A stretch of 64,000 nt of DNA from positions 1 to 64,000 of the forward strand of contig JAODAQ010000029.1 of NCBI GenBank assembly GCA_025463515.1, given 5' to 3'. The notes under the pieces were generated by a model that did not search any database, was not told the origin of the DNA, and saw only the letters and a list, made by a program, of their open reading frames with translations. Positions 29,357-39,701 of the stretch are shown one piece after another (position 1 is the first letter of the stretch; each line of letters opens with the position of its first letter). Source of the DNA: Rhodoglobus sp. (GTDB lineage: Bacteria > Actinomycetota > Actinomycetes > Actinomycetales > Microbacteriaceae). The position numbers and the translations under genes were made by a program.

Positions 29357-30427
29357 ATGACAACAGTGATCAAGAAGGCCACCGCCGCCGACATCCTCGC
29401 CGCGCTCCCCGCACTCATCGATCGAGACCCGGTGGGCAGCGTCGTCCTCATCGCCTTCAAGGGCAGGCAATCGTATGCGGGCCTGCGATTGGACATCCCG
29501 AGTTCGGGCGAGAAGCGGTTCGCCGCCACGGCTCTCGGCCTGTTCTGCAAGATCCAGGGCGCCGAGGACGTCGTTCCCGTCGTCTGGACCGACGGCGCGG
29601 CGAGCTCGCAGGCGCATCTGTTGGGGGTGCTGGTCCGGCGCTTCCAGCAGGCGGGCTACCAGGTGCGCGATGCGCTCGTCGTCGGGTCTGACGGCTGGAC
29701 GTCGCACTACGATCCGGATGCCCGGCTCAAGCCGCTCGCGGAGATCGAGGCCGCGGCGGCTCGGCTCGGCCTAGAGCCCCCTGCCGAGTTGCTCGGGCGA
29801 GTTCCCAGCGCAGACGATCTCGCATGCCGGCGTATGCGCGGGGACCTCGCGAGGATCCGCGCCGTCGTCGACGAGGGCGACGAGCCCTCAGAGCTGGAGC
29901 CCTTGCACGACCTCCCGTTCTTCGCGGAGGGGGCACTGGAGTGGGGCGAGTCCGAGATCGCGGAGCGCGGGCCCCTGCTTCTCTTCGCGCTCCAGGGGCC
30001 GCCGGTGCGCGACCTCGTGATGCTCCAGTGGGCGATCGGTCTGGAGCTCGGCGATGCGATGTGGGCGCCCGACACCTGCGCCGGGATCGAGGCGGCACAG
30101 CGGTACCCGGATTCGCACTCGCTCGCCGCCGACCTGCTGCTCGGCCGCAGCGGCCCACCCGACACCGTTCGCATCGAGACAGCCATCGAGCTCCTGACCG
30201 CGCTGGTCTCCCGGGCGGATGATGCCGATCGCCCAGCGCCGCTGTGCATGCTCGCCTGGCTGAACTGGGCCCGCGGTCGCGGTTCGGCGGCCGGTGGCCA
30301 CATCGACGAGGCGCTGTCGATCGCGCCCGAGTACAGCATGGCGAAGCTCCTCGACAGCCTGTTCAGCAGCGGAACGCTCCCGGAGTGGATATTCACACCG
30401 CCAAACTCTCCACAGCCGGCGGCATGA
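29357..30427 (+). CDS. DUF4192 family protein
   Basis: This protein of 356 residues has the DUF4192 opening (DILAALPALIDRDPVGSVVLIAF), a domain common in actinobacteria and of unknown function. Motifs include DALVVGSDGWTSH in the first half. The C-terminal part is TPR-like and helical (LAWLNWARGRGSAAGGHIDEAL). The start ATG follows a gap of about 90 bases to the divergent recQ gene. No function can be assigned. Confidence 0.8.
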   Translation: MTTVIKKATAADILAALPALIDRDPVGSVVLIAFKGRQSYAGLRLDIPSSGEKRFAATALGLFCKIQGAEDVVPVVWTDGAASSQAHLLGVLVRRFQQAGYQVRDALVVGSDGWTSHYDPDARLKPLAEIEAAAARLGLEPPAELLGRVPSADDLACRRMRGDLARIRAVVDEGDEPSELEPLHDLPFFAEGALEWGESEIAERGPLLLFALQGPPVRDLVMLQWAIGLELGDAMWAPDTCAGIEAAQRYPDSHSLAADLLLGRSGPPDTVRIETAIELLTALVSRADDADRPAPLCMLAWLNWARGRGSAAGGHIDEALSIAPEYSMAKLLDSLFSSGTLPEWIFTPPNSPQPAA

Positions 30428-30440
30428 TCAGCGCGGTCCG

Positions 30441-30989
30441 CTACCGGCACACGCTCCAGAGGCCGAGGCCCGCATTCCGCGCCCGCTCCTCGGCGGCGTG
30501 CACCTCGTCGCTCAGCAGCACGTTCGGCGTGTACATCTCCACTTCCGCGGCGCCCTCGCTCAGCAGCTCGAGATTCACGTTGGTGCCGTCGTCCGTGTAC
30601 ACGAAGAGGAGCGAGCGGCCGTACTGGTCCAGCGGCTCGACGTCCTCCTGCACCCACACGTGGGCGCCCTCGGGCAGGAGCGAACGTGTGAGGGCCGTCG
30701 CCTCGTCGCCGAAGCACTCGAGGTTGTCGCCGATCTCGGGGGTGTTGATGCCGAGCATCCGTACCTTCCGGCCGTCCTCGAGGAAGAGGGTGTCGCCGTC
30801 GTGCACGTACTCGACGACGGCCGCGGTCGCGTCGGCGGGGATGCCGGAGCTCGAGGAGCCGGTCCCCGAGGGCCCCGCCGGCGCCGGCGCGGATGTGGGC
30901 ACCAGATCGTCGAACCAGCCGTTCCGCACGGCGAACCAGCCCAGCACGACCAGCGCGACGACGACCAGGACGGCGAGCATCTTCCGCAT
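30441..30989 (-). CDS. Secreted or membrane-anchored thermonuclease-like (SNase) protein
   Basis: This 182-residue protein has an N-terminal hydrophobic helix (residues 4-20), a Pro/Ser/Gly linker and a staphylococcal-nuclease domain. The catalytic pattern is present: the Asp in VHDGDTLFL, the Arg/Glu in VRMLGINTPEI, and the Arg in DQYGRSLLFVY. It probably cuts DNA or RNA outside the membrane with calcium. It follows a tiny membrane-protein gene by two bases, so the two form an operon. Confidence 0.88.
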   Translation of the reverse strand: MRKMLAVLVVVALVVLGWFAVRNGWFDDLVPTSAPAPAGPSGTGSSSSGIPADATAAVVEYVHDGDTLFLEDGRKVRMLGINTPEIGDNLECFGDEATALTRSLLPEGAHVWVQEDVEPLDQYGRSLLFVYTDDGTNVNLELLSEGAAEVEMYTPNVLLSDEVHAAEERARNAGLGLWSVCR

Positions 30990-30991
30990 GG

Positions 30992-31093
30992 TCAGAACCC
31001 GACCCCCGTGAAGCGGGCGATCAGGATGCCCGCGACGATCGCGCCGAGGGTGAGCAGCACGAGCATGATCGGTCGGGGGCCTTGGTTGTTCAC
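30992..31093 (-). CDS. Small single-span membrane protein (33 aa)
   Basis: The GTG at 31093 opens a short frame reading MNNQGPRPIMLVLLTLGAIV and on through one clear membrane helix to a final TGVGF. Its stop lies two bases before the nuclease start, so the two genes are tightly spaced. Similar short membrane ORFs are common, and no function can be given. Confidence 0.5.
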   Translation of the reverse strand: MNNQGPRPIMLVLLTLGAIVAGILIARFTGVGF

Positions 31094-31126
31094 GCACCGA
31101 GTCTGGCAGGTGGCAGGCTGAGACAC

Positions 31127-31825
31127 ATGACCGACGCCCCTCACCCCAAGCTCGACGAACTCATCGCGGTGCTCGAGCGACTGCGGGCGCCGAGGGGATG
31201 CGCGTGGGACCGCGAGCAGACCCACGAGTCGCTCGTGCAGTACCTGATCGAGGAGACGTACGAACTGGTCGACGCGATCGAGTCGGGCAACCGCGAGGAG
31301 CTCATCGAGGAGCTCGGCGACGTTCTCTACCAGGTCGTGTTCCATTCCGACATCGCCGCCGAGGCCGGGCAGTTCACCCTCGAGGACGTCGCCGAGCACA
31401 TGACGCAGAAGATGATCGGGCGGCATCCGCACGTCTTCGGCGATGCCGCCGCCCAGGCGTCGATGAACATCCGGTCGGCTGACGACGTCATGGCGGTCTG
31501 GGACGATCTCAAGAAGACGGAGAAGCCGCACCGCACGAGCGTCCTGGACGGCATCCCGCAGGGGATGCCCGCACTCGCGCTCGCCGACAAGCTCCTTGGG
31601 CGCGCGCACAAGGTCGGGCTCCTCGATGCCACGCTGCCGGGCGCCGTGAACGTCACCGCCGAGGACGAGCTGGGGCCGCTCCTGCTCGCGATCGTCGCCT
31701 CGGCGAAGGCCAACGGACTCGACTCGGAGCGGGCCCTGCGCACCGCGCTGCGGGAGCTGCAGGACGAGATCCGCGAGCACGAGGTGCAGCAGGCGGGCGA
31801 CGCCGGAGTGATCGGGCTGGGGTGA
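31127..31825 (+). CDS. mazG: Nucleoside triphosphate pyrophosphohydrolase MazG
   Basis: This 232-residue protein hydrolyses (d)NTPs to monophosphates. MazG motifs are CAWDREQTHESLVQYLIEET, then EELIEELGDVLYQVVFHS with the EExxE...ExxD metal ligands. HPHVFGDA and the ALALADKLLGRAHKVG second-half helix follow. The start ATG at 31127 is set by the divergent small membrane gene at 31093. The product is a housekeeping nucleotide-pool enzyme in the cytoplasm. Confidence 0.93.
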   Translation: MTDAPHPKLDELIAVLERLRAPRGCAWDREQTHESLVQYLIEETYELVDAIESGNREELIEELGDVLYQVVFHSDIAAEAGQFTLEDVAEHMTQKMIGRHPHVFGDAAAQASMNIRSADDVMAVWDDLKKTEKPHRTSVLDGIPQGMPALALADKLLGRAHKVGLLDATLPGAVNVTAEDELGPLLLAIVASAKANGLDSERALRTALRELQDEIREHEVQQAGDAGVIGLG

Positions 31826-32097
31826 CCCGGATTAACAAGCACAAACGGGCGATGCCCCCTCCAACCCGAATGGAGAGGGCATCAAGGTTCAGAGATGAAC
31901 CTGCGAACCGGAAGGATTACCCGACCGTCCGGTTCGCTAAGACGATTTAATCGCACGGAGACGAACGATCGGCGTCGTTTGGATTTCGACACGCTGACGA
32001 AATGGACCGATTCAATCGATTTCAGCGATTCCCGGGCGTGTCACCCGAACGGGGGAGGCTGCACGGGCGGCGGGGGCGCGTGCGAGAGAATCAACGC
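31826..32097 (+). other. 272-base gap between mazG and hisS with three hairpins in a row
   Basis: The region is lower in GC than its surroundings and contains three consecutive stem-loops. They are 31851-31883 (arms of 13 with one mismatch), 31885-31902 (AGGTTC / GAACCT) and 31903-31937 (perfect 10-bp arms GCGAACCGGA / TCCGGTTCGC). The first may be the mazG terminator. The set may also be a small RNA or a leader for hisS. No known RNA family was recognised. Confidence 0.5.
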
Positions 32098-35176
<3,079 letters not shown>

Positions 35177-35183
35177 TACCTGC

Positions 35184-35217
35184 GAAGGCGCCCGTCGAGA
35201 CCTCGGCGGGCGCCTTC
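35184..35217 (+). terminator. Terminator hairpin behind enolase
   Basis: The arms GAAGGCGCCCG (35184-35194) and CGGGCGCCTTC (35207-35217) pair perfectly, and the stem extends inward by four more pairs. It lies seven bases past the eno stop. Confidence 0.85.
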
Positions 35218-35236
35218 ACCGTTTAAGCTCGAACCC

Positions 35237-35740
35237 ATGGCCAGGCTGGGGAAGACCGAACGGGTAGCCGTCAGGCTGCCCGAGGAGACTGCGCCCGAGC
35301 ACTGGTTGCGCACCATCCGGCTCTCGGGCTTCACCCTCCTGATGCTCGGCCTGCTCATCCTCGCGGTGATCGTGCTCGCGCCGAACCTGCGCGTGCTCAT
35401 CGAGCAGCGCCAGCAGATCGCCGCCCTGCAGGCCGCCGTCGACACCGCGAAGAGCTCCGTGGACGGCCTCGAGTCCGATGTCGCCCGGTGGAGCGATCCG
35501 GCCTACATCGAGTCGCAGGCGCGCGAGCGGCTGTTCTACGTGTTCCCGGGCGACGTGAGCTACCTGGTCGTGGGCGACGACACGGGGCCGACCACCTCCG
35601 ACGGCATCCCGATCAGCGACCAGATCCAGACCACGCAGGTCGACTGGGTGCGCACGCTGCTCTCGTCCGTGTACACGGCAGGCCTGACGGATGCCCCGCC
35701 CGACGAGCTCGTCGCGCCCGTCGTCGAGGGAGCACAGTGA
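35237..35740 (+). CDS. divIC: FtsB/DivIC-family septum formation initiator
   Basis: This 167-residue bitopic membrane protein has a short cytoplasmic head, a span at about residues 31-52 and an extracellular coiled coil (residues ~55-85, EQRQQIAALQAAVDTAKSSV). The family motif ARERLFYVFPGD follows. It joins the FtsL/FtsQ complex at the division septum. The place right behind eno is conserved in actinobacteria. Its stop overlaps the GTG of the DUF501 gene. Confidence 0.88.
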   Translation: MARLGKTERVAVRLPEETAPEHWLRTIRLSGFTLLMLGLLILAVIVLAPNLRVLIEQRQQIAALQAAVDTAKSSVDGLESDVARWSDPAYIESQARERLFYVFPGDVSYLVVGDDTGPTTSDGIPISDQIQTTQVDWVRTLLSSVYTAGLTDAPPDELVAPVVEGAQ

Positions 35741-36252
35741 CCAGGCCGCCCTTCGAGACCCCCACCGCCGAGGACGTGAGCATCGTGTCGCGCCAGCTCG
35801 GCCGCCCCGCCCGCGACGTCGTCGGCATCGCCGCGCGCTGCGCCTGCGGGGCCCCCACCGTGGTCTCGACGAAGCCGCGCCTCGGCGACGGCACGCCCTT
35901 CCCGACGTTCTACTACCTCACGCACCCCGCGGCCACCGCCGCCGTCTCCACGCTCGAGGCGGAGGGCGAGATGCCCGGTCTCGCGGCGCTGCTCGTCGAC
36001 GACGTCGCCGACCAGTACCGGGCAGCCCACGAGGACTACATCGCCGACCGCGAGACCTACGGCGTCGTCGACGAGATCGCCGGCATCTCCGCCGGCGGGA
36101 TGCCCGACCGCGTCAAGTGCCTGCACGCCCTGGTCGGCCACGCCCTCGCGGCGGGGCCCGGCGTGAACCCGATCGGCGACCTCGCGCTCGAGCGGTCGGC
36201 GTGGAGCCCTCTGGTGTGCGAGTGCGCGGACTACGCGGAGGCGGCCGGATGA
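35737..36252 (+). CDS. DUF501 family protein
   Basis: This protein of 171 residues starts at a GTG overlapping the divIC stop. It shows CACGAPTVVSTKPRLGDGTP, the PTFYYLTHP motif and DRVKCLHALVGHALA, which mark DUF501. The conserved Cys and His residues suggest metal binding, but no role is proven. The order eno / divIC / DUF501 is conserved in actinobacteria, which hints at a link to the cell envelope or division. Confidence 0.88.
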   Translation: MTRPPFETPTAEDVSIVSRQLGRPARDVVGIAARCACGAPTVVSTKPRLGDGTPFPTFYYLTHPAATAAVSTLEAEGEMPGLAALLVDDVADQYRAAHEDYIADRETYGVVDEIAGISAGGMPDRVKCLHALVGHALAAGPGVNPIGDLALERSAWSPLVCECADYAEAAG

Positions 36253-37487
36253 GGCGCCGCGGGCTGCTCGCGGGAGCGCTGGTCGTGGCATCCCTAGGCT
36301 TCATCGCCGTTCCCGCCCACGCCGACACCGTGCGGGCCGCGGAGTACTGGCTCGACGAGTACGGGATCCGCACGGCGTGGAGCACCACGAAGGGCGAGGG
36401 CGTCACGATCGCGGTGATCGACACGGGCGTCGACGGCAGCGTGCCGGAGCTGCGCGGCGGCGTGATCTCGGGAGCCGACTTCTCCGGGCTCGGGGCCTCC
36501 GACGGGCAGACCCCGGTCGGCCCGGCCGACGAGCGCGACCACGGCACGATGGTGGCGTCCCTGGCCGCTGGGCGCGGCACCGGGGCCGACAACGGCGTGA
36601 TCGGCGCGGCGCCGGCGGCGACCATCCTGCCGATCTCGATCGGTTTCGGCGAGGGCAGCACGACGTCTGACGACCAGATCGCCCAGGCCGTGCGCTACGC
36701 GGTCGACGCGGGCGCGGATGTCATCAACATGTCGCTCACGCGCAACACCCTGGAGTGGCCGACCAGTTGGGACGACGCGTTCCTCTACGCCATGGACCAC
36801 GACGTCGTGATCGTCGCCGCGGCGGGCAACCGGGGCAGCGGCACCACCCAGGTCGGTGCTCCGGCGACGATGCCCGGGGTGCTCACGGTCGCGGGCGTCG
36901 ACGCGAAGGGCGCTGCGAGTTTCGACGCCTCCGCGCAGGGCATCACGATCGGCGTCGCGGCACCGAGCGAGGACCTCGTCGGCGCGGTTCCCGGCGGCGG
37001 GCACGTGATCTGGAACGGCACCAGTGGGGCGACCCCGCTCGTGGCCGGCATCGTCGCACTCGTGCGGGCCGCGCATCCGGAACTCGATGCGGCCAACGTG
37101 ATCGAGCGCATCGTCTCGACGGCCAAGGATGCCGGTACGCAGGGCACCGACCCGATCTACGGTTTCGGCCTCGTCGACGCCGCGGCCGCCGTCAACGCGA
37201 ACGTGCCCCTCGTGAGCGCCAACCCGATGGGCTCGCTCGCGGACTGGATCAAGGTCTACCGCCGGGCGCCGTCCACCGCAGTCCCGGTGCCCACGAGCAC
37301 TGCCACTCCGGAGCCCGCGCCGGTGGTGGCCGGGCCGGCGAACCCGCTCGGGACCGTGCTGCCGACGGTCAATCTGCTCCGGAATGCCGGGGTTCCGCTC
37401 GCCGTGTTCCTGTTCTTCGGCGGCGTCCTCGCCTTCCTCGTCGTCAGGGCCGTGCGCATTGTCAGGTCGTCTCGCCGAACAGAGTAG
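36249..37487 (+). CDS. Subtilisin-family (S8) serine protease, membrane-anchored
   Basis: This 412-residue protein has a signal peptide (residues 1-25, cut near AHA-DT). The S8 domain has the catalytic Asp in VIDTGVDGSV, His in DHGTMVASLAAG, and Ser in NGTSGATPLVAGIV; the usual GTSMA is GTSGA here. A Pro/Ala/Thr linker leads to a C-terminal span (about 380-402) and an Arg-rich tail. The layout resembles mycosins, but there are no type VII secretion genes nearby. The start overlaps the DUF501 stop. Confidence 0.9.
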   Translation: MRRRGLLAGALVVASLGFIAVPAHADTVRAAEYWLDEYGIRTAWSTTKGEGVTIAVIDTGVDGSVPELRGGVISGADFSGLGASDGQTPVGPADERDHGTMVASLAAGRGTGADNGVIGAAPAATILPISIGFGEGSTTSDDQIAQAVRYAVDAGADVINMSLTRNTLEWPTSWDDAFLYAMDHDVVIVAAAGNRGSGTTQVGAPATMPGVLTVAGVDAKGAASFDASAQGITIGVAAPSEDLVGAVPGGGHVIWNGTSGATPLVAGIVALVRAAHPELDAANVIERIVSTAKDAGTQGTDPIYGFGLVDAAAAVNANVPLVSANPMGSLADWIKVYRRAPSTAVPVPTSTATPEPAPVVAGPANPLGTVLPTVNLLRNAGVPLAVFLFFGGVLAFLVVRAVRIVRSSRRTE

Positions 37488-37525
37488 ATTGGAGGCTAAC
37501 TTTCCCTTCTAGGAGACCACCACTC

Positions 37526-38905
37526 GTGCCCAAGATTCTCATTGTCGGCGGCGGATATGCCGGGTTCTACACCGCTCTCAAGCTTGAGAAATGGCTGTCC
37601 CGCGGGGAGGCGGAGGTCACCATGGTCGACCCCCTCCCGTACATGACGTACCAGCCGTTCCTCCCCGAAGTGGCAGCAGGCTCGATCGAGCCCCGCCACG
37701 CCGTCGTCTCGCACCGCCGTCACCTCAAGAAGACGCGCATCCTCTCCGCCAAGGTCTCGCACGTCGACCACGCGACGAAGACCGCGACGATCACCCCGCT
37801 CGTGGGCGAGCCGTGGACGGAGACCTACGACATCGTCGTCATGACCGCGGGCGCCGTGTCGCGCACGTTCCCGATCCCCGGGGTCGCGGACGAGGCGATC
37901 GGCATGAAGAACATCGAGGAGGCGATCGCCGTGCGCGACCGCATCCTCACCAACTTCGACAAGGCCTCCAACCTCCCGGCCGGCCCGGAGCGCGACCGCC
38001 TCCTCACCTTCGTCGTGGTCGGCGGCGGGTTCGCCGGCATCGAGGCCTTCGCCGAGATGCGCAGCCTTGCCTCGTCGCTCGTGAAGAAGTACCCGACGAT
38101 CTCCTTCGAAGACACGCACTTCCACCTCATCGAGGCGATGGGCCGCATCATGCCCGAGGTGTCGCTCAAGACGAGCCTCTGGGTCATCAAGGACCTCGCC
38201 GAGCGCGGCGCCCAGATCCACCTCGACACGCAGCTGTCGTCGGCGGCCGGCGGCGTCATCGAGCTCTCCACCGGCGAGAAGTTCGAGTCAGACACGATCG
38301 TGTGGACGGCCGGCGTCATGGCCAACCCCATGATCCGCAACACCGACCTCCCGATCGAGGAGCGCGGCCGCCTTCGCGCCCGTGCAGACCTCCGCATCAT
38401 CAACGACGACGGGCCCATTCCGGATGCCTGGACCGCCGGTGACGTTGCTGCAGTGCCCGACCTCACGGGCGGTGGCGTCGGCGGCTTCTGCGTGCCGAAC
38501 GCCCAGCACGCCGTGCGCCAGGCCAAGCTCCTCGCGAAGAACATCGTGGCGGACATCCGCGGCGAGGCCACGAAGGACTACTTCCACAAGAACCAGGGCG
38601 CCGTCGCGGGCCTCGGCCTGTGGAACGGTGTGTTCCAGTCCGGCCGGTTCGCGATCAAGGGCCCGCTCGCGTGGCTCATGCACCGCGGCTACCACGGATT
38701 CGCCATGCCGATGTGGGAGCGCAAGATCCGGGTCTTCGGCAACTGGATCATCAACTTCTTCGTCGGCCGCGACACCGTCTCGCTGCAGGCCCGCATCACG
38801 CCGCGCGCCGCGTTCGAGGAGTTCGCCTCCCGTCCGAAGCCCGCAGCCGGACACGAGGCTCCCGCGGGCGCCCCGGTCCCCGTGGGCGGTCCCGTCGCGA
38901 AGTAG
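37526..38905 (+). CDS. ndh: Type II NADH dehydrogenase (NDH-2 family)
   Basis: This 459-residue FAD enzyme feeds electrons from NADH to quinone without pumping protons. The FAD loop is ILIVGGGYAGFYTALKLE, the NADH-binding loop is VVVGGGFAGIEAFAEM, and the FAD-contact motif is WTAGDVAAVPD. An AQHAVRQAKLLAKNI quinone-site stretch and a C-terminal membrane-binding amphipathic region are present. The start is GTG 37526 behind CTAGGAG. A hairpin and a tRNA gene follow. Confidence 0.92.
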   Translation: MPKILIVGGGYAGFYTALKLEKWLSRGEAEVTMVDPLPYMTYQPFLPEVAAGSIEPRHAVVSHRRHLKKTRILSAKVSHVDHATKTATITPLVGEPWTETYDIVVMTAGAVSRTFPIPGVADEAIGMKNIEEAIAVRDRILTNFDKASNLPAGPERDRLLTFVVVGGGFAGIEAFAEMRSLASSLVKKYPTISFEDTHFHLIEAMGRIMPEVSLKTSLWVIKDLAERGAQIHLDTQLSSAAGGVIELSTGEKFESDTIVWTAGVMANPMIRNTDLPIEERGRLRARADLRIINDDGPIPDAWTAGDVAAVPDLTGGGVGGFCVPNAQHAVRQAKLLAKNIVADIRGEATKDYFHKNQGAVAGLGLWNGVFQSGRFAIKGPLAWLMHRGYHGFAMPMWERKIRVFGNWIINFFVGRDTVSLQARITPRAAFEEFASRPKPAAGHEAPAGAPVPVGGPVAK

Positions 38906-38908
38906 GGT

Positions 38909-38927
38909 GGTGGGGCTTAGCCCCACC
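38909..38927 (+). terminator. Hairpin behind the NADH dehydrogenase gene
   Basis: The arms GGTGGGGC and GCCCCACC form a perfect 8-bp stem with a TTA loop. It starts three bases behind the stop and ends 12 bases before the tRNA. Confidence 0.7.
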
Positions 38928-38939
38928 GTTCGGGGCCCG

Positions 38940-39013
38940 GCCCCGGTGGCCCAATTGGCAGAGGCAGACGACTTAAAATCGTTTCAGTCAGGGTTCGAGT
39001 CCCTGCCGGGGCA
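38940..39013 (+). tRNA. tRNA with UAA anticodon (Leu by anticodon), short variable arm; attL host
   Basis: The cloverleaf is complete. The acceptor arms GCCCCGG and CCGGGGC pair perfectly. The anticodon stem is GACGA/TCGTT with the loop CTTAAAA (anticodon TAA at 38974-38976), and the T arm is CAGGG-TTCGAGT-CCCTG. The discriminator is A, with CC but no third A encoded. The variable loop is only five bases (TCAGT), whereas bacterial tRNA-Leu normally has a long variable arm. The 3' end is repeated at 52374-52395, so this gene is the integration site of a mobile element. Confidence 0.88.
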
Positions 39014-39014
39014 C
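38993..39014 (+). repeat. attL core (tRNA 3' end)
   Basis: These 22 bases, from GTTCGAGT to GGGGCAC, are identical to 52374-52395. The copy completes the tRNA gene and marks the left end of the integrated element. Confidence 0.9.
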
Positions 39015-39083
39015 CCTCTCGGAGGGCTCAACTTCTCTTTGTTTAGGCGGAAGTTGGGTCAATCCGACGGCCTAAAAACGGCT

Positions 39084-39104
39084 CGTGCCCACATTTTGCC
39101 CACA
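39084..39104 (+). repeat. Island inner direct repeat, left copy
   Basis: TGCCCACATTTTGCCCACA with two more 5' bases is identical to 52248-52268, in the same orientation. It contains an internal GCCCACA duplication. It is a candidate integrase arm-binding site. The rest of 39015-39172 has a possible CAACTTC/GAAGTTG hairpin (39030-39057) and no gene. Confidence 0.75.
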
Positions 39105-39172
39105 CTTTTTTCAAAGTCAGGGTGATTGAAGGTGCCACTCAGGGCTTCTGTGAGACCTCGATGGACGCACGA

Positions 39173-39203
39173 GACCCCTGCCTGAACTAGTCAGGCAGGG
39201 GTC
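39173..39203 (-). terminator. Terminator of the minus-strand ars/cmt operon
   Basis: A perfect 13-bp stem (GACCCCTGCCTGA / TCAGGCAGGGGTC) has a five-base loop. It lies 16 bases behind the stop of the Cys-rich peptide gene. Confidence 0.85.
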
Positions 39204-39218
39204 CGAGTGCGAGATCGG

Positions 39219-39284
39219 CTAGCAGCAGGTGCAGCCGTCCACGCAATCTGCGGTGCAGCAACTTGCGTTGCAACATTCGGCCAT
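39219..39284 (-). CDS. Cysteine-rich 21-residue peptide, metallothionein-like
   Basis: This short gene has a very strong ribosome-binding site (GGGGAAGGAGG) six bases before ATG 39284; a second ATG at 39287 would add one Met. The 21-residue product has eight cysteines, at positions 4, 5, 9, 10, 14, 18, 20 and 21, in the order CC-x3-CC-x3-C-x3-C-x-CC. Acidic and small residues fill the spacers. It lies 46 bases behind a CmtR-like cadmium/lead sensor gene and directly before a strong terminator. Binding of a soft metal (Cd, Pb, Zn, Cu or As(III)) is inferred. No named family is recognised. Confidence 0.72.
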   Translation of the reverse strand: MAECCNASCCTADCVDGCTCC

Positions 39285-39330
39285 CATGGCCTCCTTCCCC
39301 GTCCGTTGTTCTCGGGCGGTCTTGGGCTGC

Positions 39331-39675
39331 TCAGTCGCAGCATCCGGGTACGTCACACGAGTCGTTTAGGCAGGGCGCACCTTCGTCGACGGCGAGCACC
39401 ACGTTCATCAAGGATGAGAGCGCTGTGGCCAGGTGAGCGTCCGCGATTTCATAGCGGGTCTGGCGCCCTTCGGGGACAGCGACGACGAGGCCGCATCCGC
39501 GCAGGCAGGTCAGGTGATTGGACACGTTCGGCCGCGTGAGCTCAAGCTCTCTGGCCAGCTCGCCCGGATAGCCCGGGCGGTCGAGCAGGCTCATCAAGAT
39601 GCGGGAGCGATTCGGGTCGGCCATGGCTCGGCCGAGCCGGTTCATCACATCGAGGCGGGAGGCAATGGTCAGCAT
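39331..39675 (-). CDS. cmtR: CmtR-like ArsR-family Cd(II)/Pb(II)-responsive repressor
   Basis: This winged-helix repressor of 114 residues closely resembles mycobacterial CmtR. The recognition helix is LTRPNVSNHLTCLRGCGLVV, whose two cysteines match CmtR metal ligands, and VVLAVDEGAPC supplies the third. An extra tail (CDVPGCCD) adds three more cysteines. A 14-base palindrome lies directly upstream of the start. It probably represses itself and the Cys-rich peptide gene until metal binds. Confidence 0.88.
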   Translation of the reverse strand: MLTIASRLDVMNRLGRAMADPNRSRILMSLLDRPGYPGELARELELTRPNVSNHLTCLRGCGLVVAVPEGRQTRYEIADAHLATALSSLMNVVLAVDEGAPCLNDSCDVPGCCD

Positions 39676-39679
39676 GCAC

Positions 39680-39693
39680 TGACTATACAGTCA
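39680..39693 (-). promoter_or_regulatory. Candidate CmtR operator
   Basis: The palindrome TGACT-ATAC-AGTCA starts four bases before the cmtR start codon on the minus strand. Its place suggests autoregulation. The spacing leaves almost no leader. Confidence 0.5.
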
Positions 39694-39701
39694 CGACTGA
39701 C

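Noticed and set aside
36249-37487. Mycosin of a type VII secretion system
   Set aside because: The domain layout fits, but no EccB-E, PPE or WXG100 genes are near. A general membrane-anchored subtilisin is the safer call.
39207-39539. A 110-codon plus-strand frame over the Cys-rich peptide and cmtR
   Set aside because: It is antisense to cmtR, which is clearly real, and has no similarity to known proteins.
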